Origin: Eutrigla gurnardus
Taxonomy: Eukaryota; Chordata; Actinopteri; Perciformes; Triglidae
Assembly (NCBI GenBank): GCA_963514095.1
Contig: OY741268.1
Coordinates: forward strand, 25,805,657 to 25,869,656
DNA: 64,000 nt
Reading direction: 5' to 3'
Of the stretch, positions 22,617 to 33,072 are shown in pieces. The position numbers were made by a program, and so were the translations under genes. The notes under the pieces were generated by a model that was not told the DNA's origin, searched no databases, and saw only the letters and a list, made by a program, of their open reading frames with translations. Within the stretch, counting starts at the first letter, position 1. Each line of letters starts with the position of its first letter.

Positions 22617-25600
22617 TCAGAACCTTTCTTCTTTAATGATTTTCTTGTCCGTGTTGCCGCTGACCGTTTCAAACCTCATCTGATGGGCCATGAGACGCTT
22701 CCTCTGAACGCTGTGACGTACGCCGTAGCCGAAATAGATGATTAACCCTGGAGAGAGAGAAGAGAGTTGGAGGCGTCATTACAGTTCAGTCACTAACTCG
22801 ATGGAGGATCTCAAACTCTCAAGCGCAAATTCGTGCTTACCCACTAACATCCAAATGGCATATCGTATCCACGTTTCTCCACTTAACTGGACCATCAGGT
22901 AGATGTTGATGAATGAGCTCACTATTGGCAGAGCAGGGAGTAAGGGCACCTGTGAACATGGAAATGGAAGGTGTGAATGGATTTTCTAGTTGATGTCTAT
23001 TGGAAATTGCTCAGATAAATGACAACTCTCACCATGAAAGATGCCTTGGCATCATTTTGTGGGTGCCTCCAGATGAGGAACGTGTTTAGCACCACGATAC
23101 AGGCGAGGACGCAGACGATCAACAAACTCCACCATTCCAAACTGGACAAGGCGTCAATGGCTTCAGTCAGGGTGACGCACAGTGCAACTATGCATGCAAC
23201 TGCAGGAAAAAAGACAAGATGAAAGAGAGACATCAGATTGTGGATTGTGGTTTTCAAAAAGCAAAGAAGTGGTGGCCAAGAAAAGGCACACATTTTAAAA
23301 AGTGCTTTGTGAGATTTGCATTGTGTACCAGTCATGATAGTCAAGTTGGTGACTCTTCTTGAGGTGGATGCATTGGGAGATGACGGCGGCTTCAAGAAAG
23401 CAAACTTGGTGCTTGATTCTAGGATCTTAAGGTCTGTGTCTTCAGATGGACTCTCTTGGTATCTTGATTGGAGAAAAAATAATATCATAAATTGAATTTC
23501 ACACAGCAGGTGAAGAACTATGGGAGAAGAAACACATTAAATCAAAAATACCTCAGTATTAAGATGCATATGGCCACAAGTGTGTAAGCAAAGAGAGTGC
23601 CAATGGACATCATTTCCACCAAGGCTTCCAGGTCAAACAGCAGAGCCATGATGGCTACAAAAAGGGAACACGGTGTTACTTGTTCGTCCAATAAACCTCA
23701 CCACATGTACAGAGAGACTGATGAACAGCTGGAACATCTGTACCTGCCACAGTTCCAGACGATATGGTAGCTATAGCAGGACTGCCCTTGGGGGTGACTT
23801 TGGTCAGGGGTTGGAAAAGCAGGCCGTCTCTTGCCATGGCGAACAAGACCCGGGGCATCGGGAACATCGAACCCAGCAGGCTGGAGAGCCGAACGCAGAC
23901 AGGATCAGTCAACAACCATCTAGATGCTTTTAGTATTATGTCATAAGTTGTGTAATAAGAAATGTAGCTGGTCACGATCATCTCGGGATATGCTAAGCTA
24001 GCAATCAAGTGACCAAGTGACTCCTAGTGAGCCTTGGATGCTTTCTACGGTTTTGAGAAGTACATTTTCTAATTAAATATTGACATTTCCCATATTTTTA
24101 TTACCTTAGTTTAGTGTTAGCATGCTAACATTTACTAATAAGCACTAAACACAAAGTACAGTGAAGGCTGATGGGAATGTCATTAATTTTGCGGGTATCA
24201 AGTCACAAAACATAATATTGGAAAAGTGTAAAAGTTCATCCTGCGGGTGACATGAATATTTATCCATGCAATAGTCGTGGAGAGATTTCACTCCACAGCA
24301 CATTCATGGCCCTCTGGCGACTTGTACATGACCCCGACTACACTACTAGCGGAGTCTTACCTGGTGGACAGGGCACACAGCGAGCCCACAGCCACAACGT
24401 ATTTGGCGGGACCCCAGCCGATGTATTCAAACGCCACTGGCAGGGGGCTTTTTTTACTGAGCAGGTAGTAGGGCATCATCAGGGTGAGAGCCGCCGACAC
24501 AGCAAAGTAAGCGAGGAAACAGATGAGTAGTGAGGCCACAATGCCCAGAGGGACTGACTTCTGGGGGTTCTTTACCTCCTCACCTACCAAGAAAAACAAA
24601 AGTCAGGGACACTAAAGATATTCCTCCTTCGGCTGTTTGGAGCTATGTGAAATTGAAAAAGTAATATCTTACAAATGTGATTAAATAGTAGCTAATAATG
24701 TCATACCCAGCTTAGGGACTATCCTGTACATAACAGACCAACACAATGCTAAGGTCCACTTACTGGACGTACATGTCATGACCTTCACCAGATGGAGTTT
24801 CTTCTGCTGTCACCTAGATTCTTCAGTTTTTATCAAGTGACCACAACATACTTAGGTCACATGATAACAACTGAATCGTGGGCAAACTCTGTCCACTGAT
24901 GAAGGCCACAAGATGTCAATAAAAGCTCAGGAAGATTTAGATTAAGTACCACTGTTTTTTTGTTGTTGTTGTGGAATCAGATCACATACATTTGGTCAAT
25001 TTAATGATAGATGTCGTACTCTTACCTGTGGTAGCGATGCAGTCAAATCCAACAAAAGCGTAGAAACACGTTGCTGCTCCAGCCACCGTTCCACTAAGGC
25101 CATAGGGGAAAAACCCCCCCACTCCATAGATACTCGTTACATTGGCGGTGGAGCTCAAGTTCCTGCGGTGGTGAGAGAGATAGGGCATTATTTTTGTTTC
25201 TATTTACAGTGAGATAAGCAGGAGGGCAATACTATGGTGATTAGGTAAGACCGGATCCTGCACACACCCAAACACAGATAGGCTTGTATTGCTCTTTGAC
25301 ATTACTTGAATTCTGCCGTGGCATTTATCAGCTGCTCTTCATCGATTCGCCAGTTAGAGATGTCCCCCTTTATGAACCCAGAGATGGCCACAAACAGCAG
25401 CACCAAGATGTTGATTGCTGTGAAGATCTTGTTGATTGTTGTTGACTCTTTCACGCCAAATGCCAGCACACCTTCACGGGCAACACGAAGGGTCAATGTT
25501 ATTTTTTGTTGTTGTTTTGTAGCCTATATATTACTGCCGCCACCATGACAACGCCGCCAGTTTTTCCATCATTTTTACCTGACAATATCATGACGAGAGC

Positions 25601-26638
25601 TGCAGCAAAGACATCTGGGTAAGGTGCCAAGCCAGGGAGGCCCATGGCTGCATGTTCTTCAAAGTATTTCGATATGACGCTCCCTAGGAGGTCATCAAAT
25701 GTCCCGCTCCATGCCAGTGCAACGCTGGATGTTCCTGAACAGATTGCGAGAGTAAGATGCAATAAATTAATCACCTACCTTCTTCCTACGTCTTTCACAC
25801 TTTATGACACGGTCATTTCTAAACTGCAAACTGGTTTATGGGGTTATTGACATGAATGCAATTAATTTAACAAGGTAATATAACACAAAAAAAAAGCTTT
25901 TCTCATGAAAACTGCTGTTTAAATACTAAACTTTCACTGTTAAAAGAGCCATTAAGAATCTGCTTGTAAAGCAGGTGAAAGGTCTTAGTGTTTAAGAGTC
26001 TCGTGTTGATGGTTGATCATTTATAGGTTTCAATGTTCAAACATGTTTACATGAGAGGAAAATATGTTTTCCAGAGGATGAGTCAAAACATTTGTGCCAG
26101 AAATTAATATTAAGACAAAGACTACTATTTATTTGTCTGACAGAGGCAACTTCACAATGAATTCACAATAACTGTCATAAGAGGACAAAACCTACATCAT
26201 TGCATAATGGATTTGATCATCTATTGTAATTGATTATGTATGAAACAAATCCTGTGTATAACACTTGCCTATGACATAGGAGAGTAACAGATTCCACCCA
26301 GTGATGAAAGCCAGCAGCTCTCCAACAGTCACATAGCTGTAAAGGTATGCTGAGCCTGTTTTGGGAACCCGCGACCCAAACTCTGCATAGCACAGCCCAG
26401 CGAATATGGACGCCAGGGCAGCGATGAAGAAGGAGAGGATGATGCTGGGTCCAGAAGTGTCTCTGGCCACCTCTCCGGACAAGACGTAAACCCCAGCTCC
26501 CAGGGTGCTGCCCACACCGAGGGCCACGAGGTCCAGGGTGGTCAGGCATCGGTTAAAAGTGGACTGCTCCCCCTCTGGCTCCAGGGGCTTCCTCCGAGAC
26601 AGGCTCACCAGAAAGGACTTCACCGTGCCGCACGCCAT
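22617..26638 (-). CDS. slc7a2: Cationic amino acid transporter (SLC7A2/CAT-2 type)
   Basis: Eleven coding exons right to left: 26269-26638, 25579-25734, 25306-25471, 25026-25162, 24361-24583, 23744-23880, 23552-23654, 23329-23462, 23033-23199, 22841-22949, 22617-22747. Total 1833 bases, 610 aa, all phases consistent. Family knowledge: plasma-membrane, Na+-independent uptake of arginine, lysine and ornithine, with 14 membrane helices. Seen: DLVALGVGSTLGAGVYVL, GLCYAEFG, the TVGEL...FITGWN block holding the family's conserved glutamate (human has W where this protein has L after GEL), [48 protein letters not shown] and a NIYLMVQLS helix. N-glycosylation sequons (NATA, NLSS, NVTS) lie in the extracellular loop around residues 225-245. 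The first intron uses a GC donor. CAT-1 or CAT-3 is possible from sequence alone; adjacency to pdgfrl favours slc7a2. Confidence 0.9.
24070..24310 (+). repeat. Abundant percomorph dispersed repeat in a slc7a2 intron
   Basis: It contains GTTAGCATGCTAACATTT, then AGCACTAAACACAAAGTACAG, then GGCTGATGGGAATGTCATTA, and later TTCATCCTG...GACATGAATAT and GAGATTTCACTC. This is the order seen in a very common perch-like fish repeat. Recognised from memory; there is no coding capacity. Confidence 0.6.
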
Positions 26639-26944
26639 GCTTCTGTGGGTTCAGGTCAGGATGGGAATGGAAGAGACAGGTGGGAGTGTAGTTTGATGTT
26701 GTGGAGAAGAAAGAGTGGGGGGAGAGGAGGCGGATCAGTGAATAATTGTCAGGTCAGCCCCTACTGTAGAACATTTCCTCTTCAAAGAAACATTAAGCTC
26801 AAACTCTATTTGTTGGGATGAAAAAACATCACTAAACCAGAGAAACTTGGACAAATTCCCTTTGGTTAAAGTTGAGAATGATTGTATGATAAATATATAA
26901 CAGCCTCTATAATATTTCACCGCATTAACATAAAGGAATGAATT

Positions 26945-26995
26945 CACTCACCTGTCTGTTGTAATCCCTCGTCTCACAGAGGTGCTTATAAGTGA
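26945..26995 (-). promoter_or_regulatory. Candidate slc7a2 5' UTR exon and TATA-like box
   Basis: A good minus-strand donor, CAGACAG|GTGAGTG (exon edge 26952), faces the acceptor AACCCACAG just before the start codon (exon start near 26642). A TATAAGC motif on the minus strand lies at 26984-26990. The implied exon would be very short if that TATA is used, so the start site may lie further upstream. Confidence 0.4.
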
Positions 26996-28299
26996 CAATT
27001 AATAGGAACCGTCATCCCCCTAAATCACATTATTCTTTTATACATGCCTTTCTTTATCACCCCCCTGATACCAAAGTGCTGATGCCTGGCGTTTTTCAAC
27101 ACCGCCCACAGCACAAAAGCAACGCCCTGCTCGAGAAACTGCACTTTACTCAACCTTCAGTTACTTACACAATTACTTCCTTGAGCATTTCTGAAAATGC
27201 AGGGGATTATAATTATAATAACTTATACCACTTAGAGCTTTTAATTTGTTCTCCCTAAGTGGCTATAAAATATATTTTCTATCTTAATTTAAAGTGTAAT
27301 CTCACCTCACCAGAGAGGTTATCATGTCAGAGATTATCCCACTTCTCATATTTTACAGTATTTACATTTATTTTTAATTTTCTTTCCCTATTTTAAATGA
27401 CTGAATATATAAACTAAACCTACTGCACAGTTTATGAACAAAAGTATGAAAAAAAAAGAAATCAAGCTCATTAAAGATGGCCTGTGTTACATTAGCTTTC
27501 TTAATTTTTAAAAGGGCTCTTCTTGTGTGTAACTAATGCTTGTAATGGAAATGAGAGCTTTGATAATCTTTTGATGATTATGCATTCGAGATAATCCAGG
27601 ACTTTAAGGCACACATTCGTCTATGACTTTGGATTTTGTCCTTCACAAGTGGAAAAACCAATGAAAAAGAAAATGTATGTGGCAACTGAGGAAAAACTGA
27701 CTTAGTGTCTGACACCCATCAGTGAAACATGCTTATTGATTATAATAGGAAATAACATTTCTTTTTTATCTTTATGGCACCTTTGCAAAACAGTGATTAC
27801 AAGGTGCTTGTACTTATACGATATATGCAAAGTTGTTGCTTGTCAGACGGTACGTCATATCCCCCAAATCTCTACTCAAAGTTTGTTTACACGCATGTGT
27901 TGCTCAGCAACAAGGCTGTGACCTTATCGCCGCAGCTATGTTGTTTTCCTCCTGGTCTTATAGGGGCCGTGTCCCCATCTCTACCAGGAGGTGTGAGCCT
28001 GCCAGACTAAAGGCCCTAGTTAATGACACAGAGGGGAGACAAGGCAGCTTTCATGGCTCATGGATGCAGCAGGCTGCACACTTAACTCTTTGAAAGGTAG
28101 CTTTTTGCCATCTCATCGGCCATCAAGGGATTTCAGCTCACCTAATCCCTTCTGGCATCTACTTCAGGAGGCGAGTGGGAAAGCAGCATGGACGGTCAAA
28201 GTACCTTTGACCAAACTTAAAGCTTAGGCTTCCTATCTTTAGATCTGACTGGTTGATAGACAGTTTCCAGAGAGAGAATGGGGGTAATGCTTAACTAAA

Positions 28300-28565
28300 T
28301 AACAGCTACTATGCACGTGATGTGCAAGCTTTATGGTCAGATGAATGATCCCAATCACATTGATTTATCTCAAGCACAGTTAATGGTCATCAAAGTGCTA
28401 TTTATGTCTGCCTACTGTACAATAAAAGAAAACAACATCTCAGATGCAGTGTTGGCAGGGGCAATTTTGGATTCAGTATCTTTCCCAAGGACACTTAAGC
28501 ATGTGGACTTGAGGAGTCAGGTATCGAACTCTACATCTACCTCTGAGCCACAGCCGTCCTCAGTT
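28300..28565 (+). repeat. Degenerate teleost dispersed repeat
   Basis: The stretch CCAAGGACACTTAAGCATGT...GAGTCAGGTATCGAAC...CTCTGAGCCACAGCCG matches the tail of a widespread fish repeat with a tRNA-like segment. From memory, so moderate support only. Confidence 0.4.
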
Positions 28566-28680
28566 GCTGATAAGAAGCTCCACCCTTACACCTTTTACTC
28601 TGGCAGACTGTTCCCTGCAGAGAAATTATGCAGACTTGCAATCTTGGCAGATTTAACTTCCCACTAACTTATCATCCAGG

Positions 28681-30217
28681 TATCAACAACATCAAGCCTG
28701 ATGCCCCTTGTTGTTCCAATTTTCTATTGAAGAGGCCAGCCGAGATCTGTAACCCATTCTGTCACCCACCTGTTCTGTCGTAGCCATTACCTGGAAGATC
28801 GAGTCCACAATAAAACGCAACCCAGAACCAACAGGCCGACCCAGATGACAGTCTCACGAACCATCTTTTTGTTCCTGATGCTGTCCATTCCCAGGTCCTC
28901 CAGTGGGTCAAGTCCTCCAGACTTACCTGTCATCCTGGATCCAACGGTTTTAGTGACATGAGTTCCTTCATTTCTGCCTGTTCAGCCCGGCACTCAAATT
29001 AAGACGTCCACTTATCCCAGCTCTGGTCTCCTTCGTCCCTTGCCGAATCCCAACCGCCCCTGGTCTCTACCCCCTTCATTGAGCGTTCCTCTACATCTGC
29101 TCACTTCCTTGCCCTGCCAAAACTTCCCTCAGTTAGAGAGACGGCTGACCTTGTTTCTGACAAGGGTCCATAGTTTATTTCACAGGTCTGGAGAGCCTTT
29201 TGTTCCACCCTGGGAGTCACAAGCAGTTCTCCAGGGTATCATCCTCAGACCAATGGTCAGAGATGAAGGCCACGCTCCTCTAATTCATCTTCCCGGAGTT
29301 CCTTGCTTCCCTGGGTGGAATATGCTCAGTACAACACTGTGCACAACACCTCCTCTGGTTTGTCTGGAAGTGGAATCTAGGAAACAGTTTCCCCGGTATA
29401 TTGGTCCATTCGAGTAAATGATTAACCCTTGCGCTGTTCCCCTTCAGCTCCCTGCCTTCGCGCCTGACCACCCCACCTTTCGTGTCTTCCAAGTCGATCC
29501 TGTCTCCTCAGGCCCTCTGTGGCCCTCCTCTTCCCAGGATGGTGGATGATGAGCCAGTCTACTCTGTCCGGTGGCTGTTGGACGTACGACGTCGGTGCCA
29601 TGAACTTGGAAGCCTATGGTCTTGAGGCGCCCTGTTGGGTCCCACGTCGCCTGATCTTGGACTGTCCTTCATCTGGGATTTCAATCAGCAAACATGCTGA
29701 CACACTAGACATGGGCCAGGTGGTGCGTTTAGAAGGGGGGATGTACACCCTTTGTCTCCTGCTAACAAGCAGCAGCTCTCGCTCCGTTTGTCTCTGATTA
29801 CAGGAGTAGGATCAGGTGTGTGCAGATGGAATGCAGCTGCTGCCCAGCACCCAGCCAACTCCGCTTTAAATATTGGGCTCCTTCTCCACAAGATTGTCGA
29901 CTCTGCTAGTTAGTTCTAGTTCCAGCCTTGTCCGTTGTGCCTTTGCCGAGTTGTGTCTGTCTGCAGCCCAACACCTGCGGTAAACCCCTCCTGAATCCTT
30001 GGACCTCTCTCTGGATTAACTCCCCATTTCCTGGATCCTCTGGACTCACCCTGCCTGGCTCCTTCCTCCGCCGCCTCACCTTCCTCATCCTGCTCAAAAC
30101 ACCCTTGGTTCAGTCCCGGCCCTCGCCTGACCAAAGATTCCATTGCACAACAGTTTGCTCCAATCATCCGTCTCAGTATGTGTCTGCACTTGGATTCACG
30201 AAACTAGTCCCATAACA
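28681..30217 (+). mobile_element. Truncated, decayed Ty3/Gypsy (chromodomain) retrotransposon with 3' LTR
   Basis: Translated fragments, interrupted by stops and frameshifts, follow the order of a fish Gypsy pol 3' half. An integrase-type stretch near 28870-28930 reads LFVPDAVHSQVLQW. Fragments of the catalytic region cover about 29000-29260. The stretch RYIGPFE is near 29400, and the chromodomain tail YGLEAPCWVPRRLILD near 29610-29660. A polypurine stretch (29731-29740) then precedes a probable 3' LTR at 29742-30217 that begins TG and ends CATAACA. The protease, RT and 5' LTR regions are absent. This is a fossil and cannot encode protein. Confidence 0.8.
29742..30217 (+). repeat. 3' LTR of the Gypsy remnant
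   Basis: It starts TGTACACCC directly after the purine-rich AGAAGGGGGG tract and ends CCATAACA, with TG...CA termini. No partner LTR was found in the window, so both boundaries are inferred. Confidence 0.6.
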
Positions 30218-31907
30218 CTGGCTGGTAATTTTTCCAGTAGAGACAGTACTTTACCTCGTCTTCAGTCCAACAGGGAGTGACTGGTGGCTGTCTGGTGAAA
30301 TCAGTGCAATGATGCAAAAATATCCGTGCTGTTGACTATGTTGAAGGGAACATGATTTTTACTGAGATTATATATACAAGACTGGCCTGTGTGACCCTCC
30401 CACTCAACGGAATTACTTACAAGCCTTTCTCACTCCCGACCAGTTTGGATTATAATGTGCCTATTATTGCATAGAAGGCACAGGGTGAGAATTGTGAACA
30501 GCAAATCCCATTCAGAATGTCAAAAATGCTTTTGTGCTCCCTTCATTTGTTTTGTTTTTCATTCCTTTTTTTTTTATTTATGAATTTGTGGTGATTTTCC
30601 AGAGGTTTCCGTAATTGCTAAAAGGTTAGTTTAGGGCAAATATGTTGCAAAAGTAAAACAAAAAAACCTTTATAATAACAAGAATAATGTTTTTATTTGT
30701 ATGGCTATTTTTTGCTTTCTGTAAAACAACATAAAACAAACATACAAAATTATGAATCATAGAATATTGAGTTTTAACGCACTGTGTTTTATAATCCCTC
30801 ACTAATCTTATTTAGTGCCCTTGGGCATGATAGTCCAATTGTCTGTAATACATTACATTTAGGTGGGCGTTTCCCAGCTCTGTCCAAGGTAAGGTCAGGT
30901 TTTCATGCAATGCATATTCAAAACAGGAGAGGTCAGTATACAACAGTTACATTTATACCAGTGGTGCCTCCCACATCCATCTCTGTTGACCTCATATGGT
31001 CCCCTCTCACTCTGAACACTGGCAGAGGGAAAGTTAAAGGAGCTCCATGATAATATGAAGAATCAAATGAAACACTCACTTGACAGATTGCACAACCTGT
31101 TCAAATAGAGCCATAAATAGATAAAACGTGTCCTTCATGTTAATACAGTAAGCTGACCAGGTGACGTTAGTGAAACATTGATAGTAAACACAAGACCAAT
31201 GACACTGAGGTTGGCCTTCCAGTCAGGGGGAAACATACTGAGTCATGCTTGTGTGGTGGTACTGGTCTGCCTGGAAGCCTCTGTGCTTCCTGGGAGTCAC
31301 CTCTCCTCTCTCATCATCTTTTCTGCTGACACAAATCCATACAATATCACCAAGAGTGATGAATTACAAAACTGCATAAAACATCACGGGAACCACTAGA
31401 CACATGTGGGGGCTGTAAAAGGAAAATAACTTCTTATGCCATGACATGCGCAAATCTATTTGCACCACTGAGCGTTTATAGGAAACTAAATGATCTGTTT
31501 CCTGTTATCACTTTTCCTTCTGTAGTCCACATTGCTAACATGCCCCCCCCTAACAAAAAAAAAAAAAAAGCTATGCTGGTGTCTCCCCCACCCCCTCTTA
31601 CTGGAATAGACGGTTGACAGGACAGAAATAGAGCAGGCAGTCATACAGTGACAGTGGTGAGCTATCATTTGAACACGAGGGAGACACTATCCGACGGGGG
31701 TGCAGTCTTCGACATAACACCCTCATGCTCCCCCTCTGTTAAAATCACATTTTGATCTCCCAGTTGTCATGTGACCAAGTTAAGAAAATGAGTTTAAAGG
31801 GGAAGGAGAGGTTTGTGTGTTACTGACGCTTTACGTGGCCTTAATGAATAGCTTTAAAATGTTTGTTTTAATATGCCCCCAACATTTAGATTACATCCAG
31901 GCTCACA

Positions 31908-31929
31908 CGCACGCGCGCGCGCGCGCGCA
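31908..31929. repeat. (CG)n run flanked by CA
   Basis: An alternating purine-pyrimidine stretch (ACGCGCG...), about 70-100 bases before the probable anxa6 transcription start. Confidence 0.9.
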
Positions 31930-31984
31930 TACACATTTTACTAAACTGCGCGAGAGACCACCGCAGTCGTTGCGTCACAGGACA

Positions 31985-32098
31985 CGTAACGGGACTGCCT
32001 AGTCTGGAGGAGGAGGAGAGACGGAGCGGGTTAGCGGGGACAGGGACAGAGCAGAGACAGCAGGACCACTCTCCCGGGATACTTCCTGCACATAGAAG
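31985..32098 (+). promoter_or_regulatory. anxa6: anxa6 promoter and non-coding first exon
   Basis: A GC/purine-rich segment ends in the donor CATAGAAG|GTAAAA (exon edge 32098). It would join the acceptor at 33018-33019. A GCGTCAC element lies just upstream at about 31971. The start site is not defined by any motif. Confidence 0.5.
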
Positions 32099-32983
32099 GT
32101 AAAATATTCTTTATGTTTTAGTTGCGAACATCTTCAGTCCGAAGCCATAGTGCCCCTGGAGAAGTTTTGCTGACGCGTCATAATTAATCGCAGTAGAGCA
32201 TGATACCACAGGAGTCTAATTAAGCGAAGTGGATATCAAAGGGATATCATTTTCAACTAAAACATGGGTTTTATTGTTACAGAAAACGGTTTAAAGTTAT
32301 ATATAAATATAGATATAAAAGTTAATGTAAAGCCTTTATTCTATAGTGTGGGTACAGAGAAGGGTGTGGCTCTATAGAGGCCCACTCCCCACCAGAACTT
32401 CATTGGTACATTATGTTAAACTGTGCATGCTATTTTGAGAGAGAGAGGACTTCACTTCTTAAACAAACAGTGCAGCAATTCAACCCTGACTGAGGCTTCT
32501 CTCCCTTTCTCTGTAGAAAAGGCTGAATGGCACTTAGTCTACATATGTAGGCTAATGTCTTTCATTTGTTCTGTTAGTCCTTTCATTTGTTCTGTAGAAA
32601 TCTAATCGTAATTTTGCACAGTGATTCAAAAATGACAAACTATGGTCAGTCAGGCCAAAACCAGCAGGAATCTTCATCTGCTGCAGCTTCTCCCATGTGC
32701 TTTCCTGAATGGCTGCATTATATGTTAGAGTACTGCATTATGGAAAATGTGAGTAAATAGTTTTCCTGCCAGTCGACTTAATGCAAATTCCAAATGCCAT
32801 TTAGGTGAATGTGAGGTCGAAACTCGTCTTTTAACGGTCCGCCTCATAAGATTTACTAAGAAAAAGGGAGGAATCATCATGTATATATCTTCTTTGCAAC
32901 ACGATGACCCGCACATTGGAGGGGAATGACCTTCATTAGGGCAGGGATGTTTTTTGCAATGCTGTTATCAAGCCTTCATCAGC

Positions 32984-32984
<1 letters not shown>

Positions 32985-33017
<33 letters not shown>
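32985..33017 (+). repeat. (CT)n serving as the polypyrimidine tract of the anxa6 start exon
   Basis: A CT run of about 16 units abuts the AG at 33018-33019 that precedes the start-codon exon. Confidence 0.85.
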
Positions 33018-33018
<1 letters not shown>

Positions 33019-33072
33019 GGCCTGAAACTATTGATTCCTGCGCTGTGTTAACACAGAAGACCAAACGTAGAT

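Larger units (their letters stand above)
26996..31980. other. slc7a2-anxa6 intergenic region
   Basis: These divergently transcribed genes are separated by about 5 kb. The region carries a degenerate repeat at 28.3-28.56 kb and a decayed Gypsy element at 28.68-30.2 kb, with AT-rich unique sequence either side. No host exon is supported. Confidence 0.6.

Noticed and set aside
29040..29417. 125-codon open frame on +
   Set aside because: It is a frameshifted piece of the Gypsy pol remnant, not a gene.
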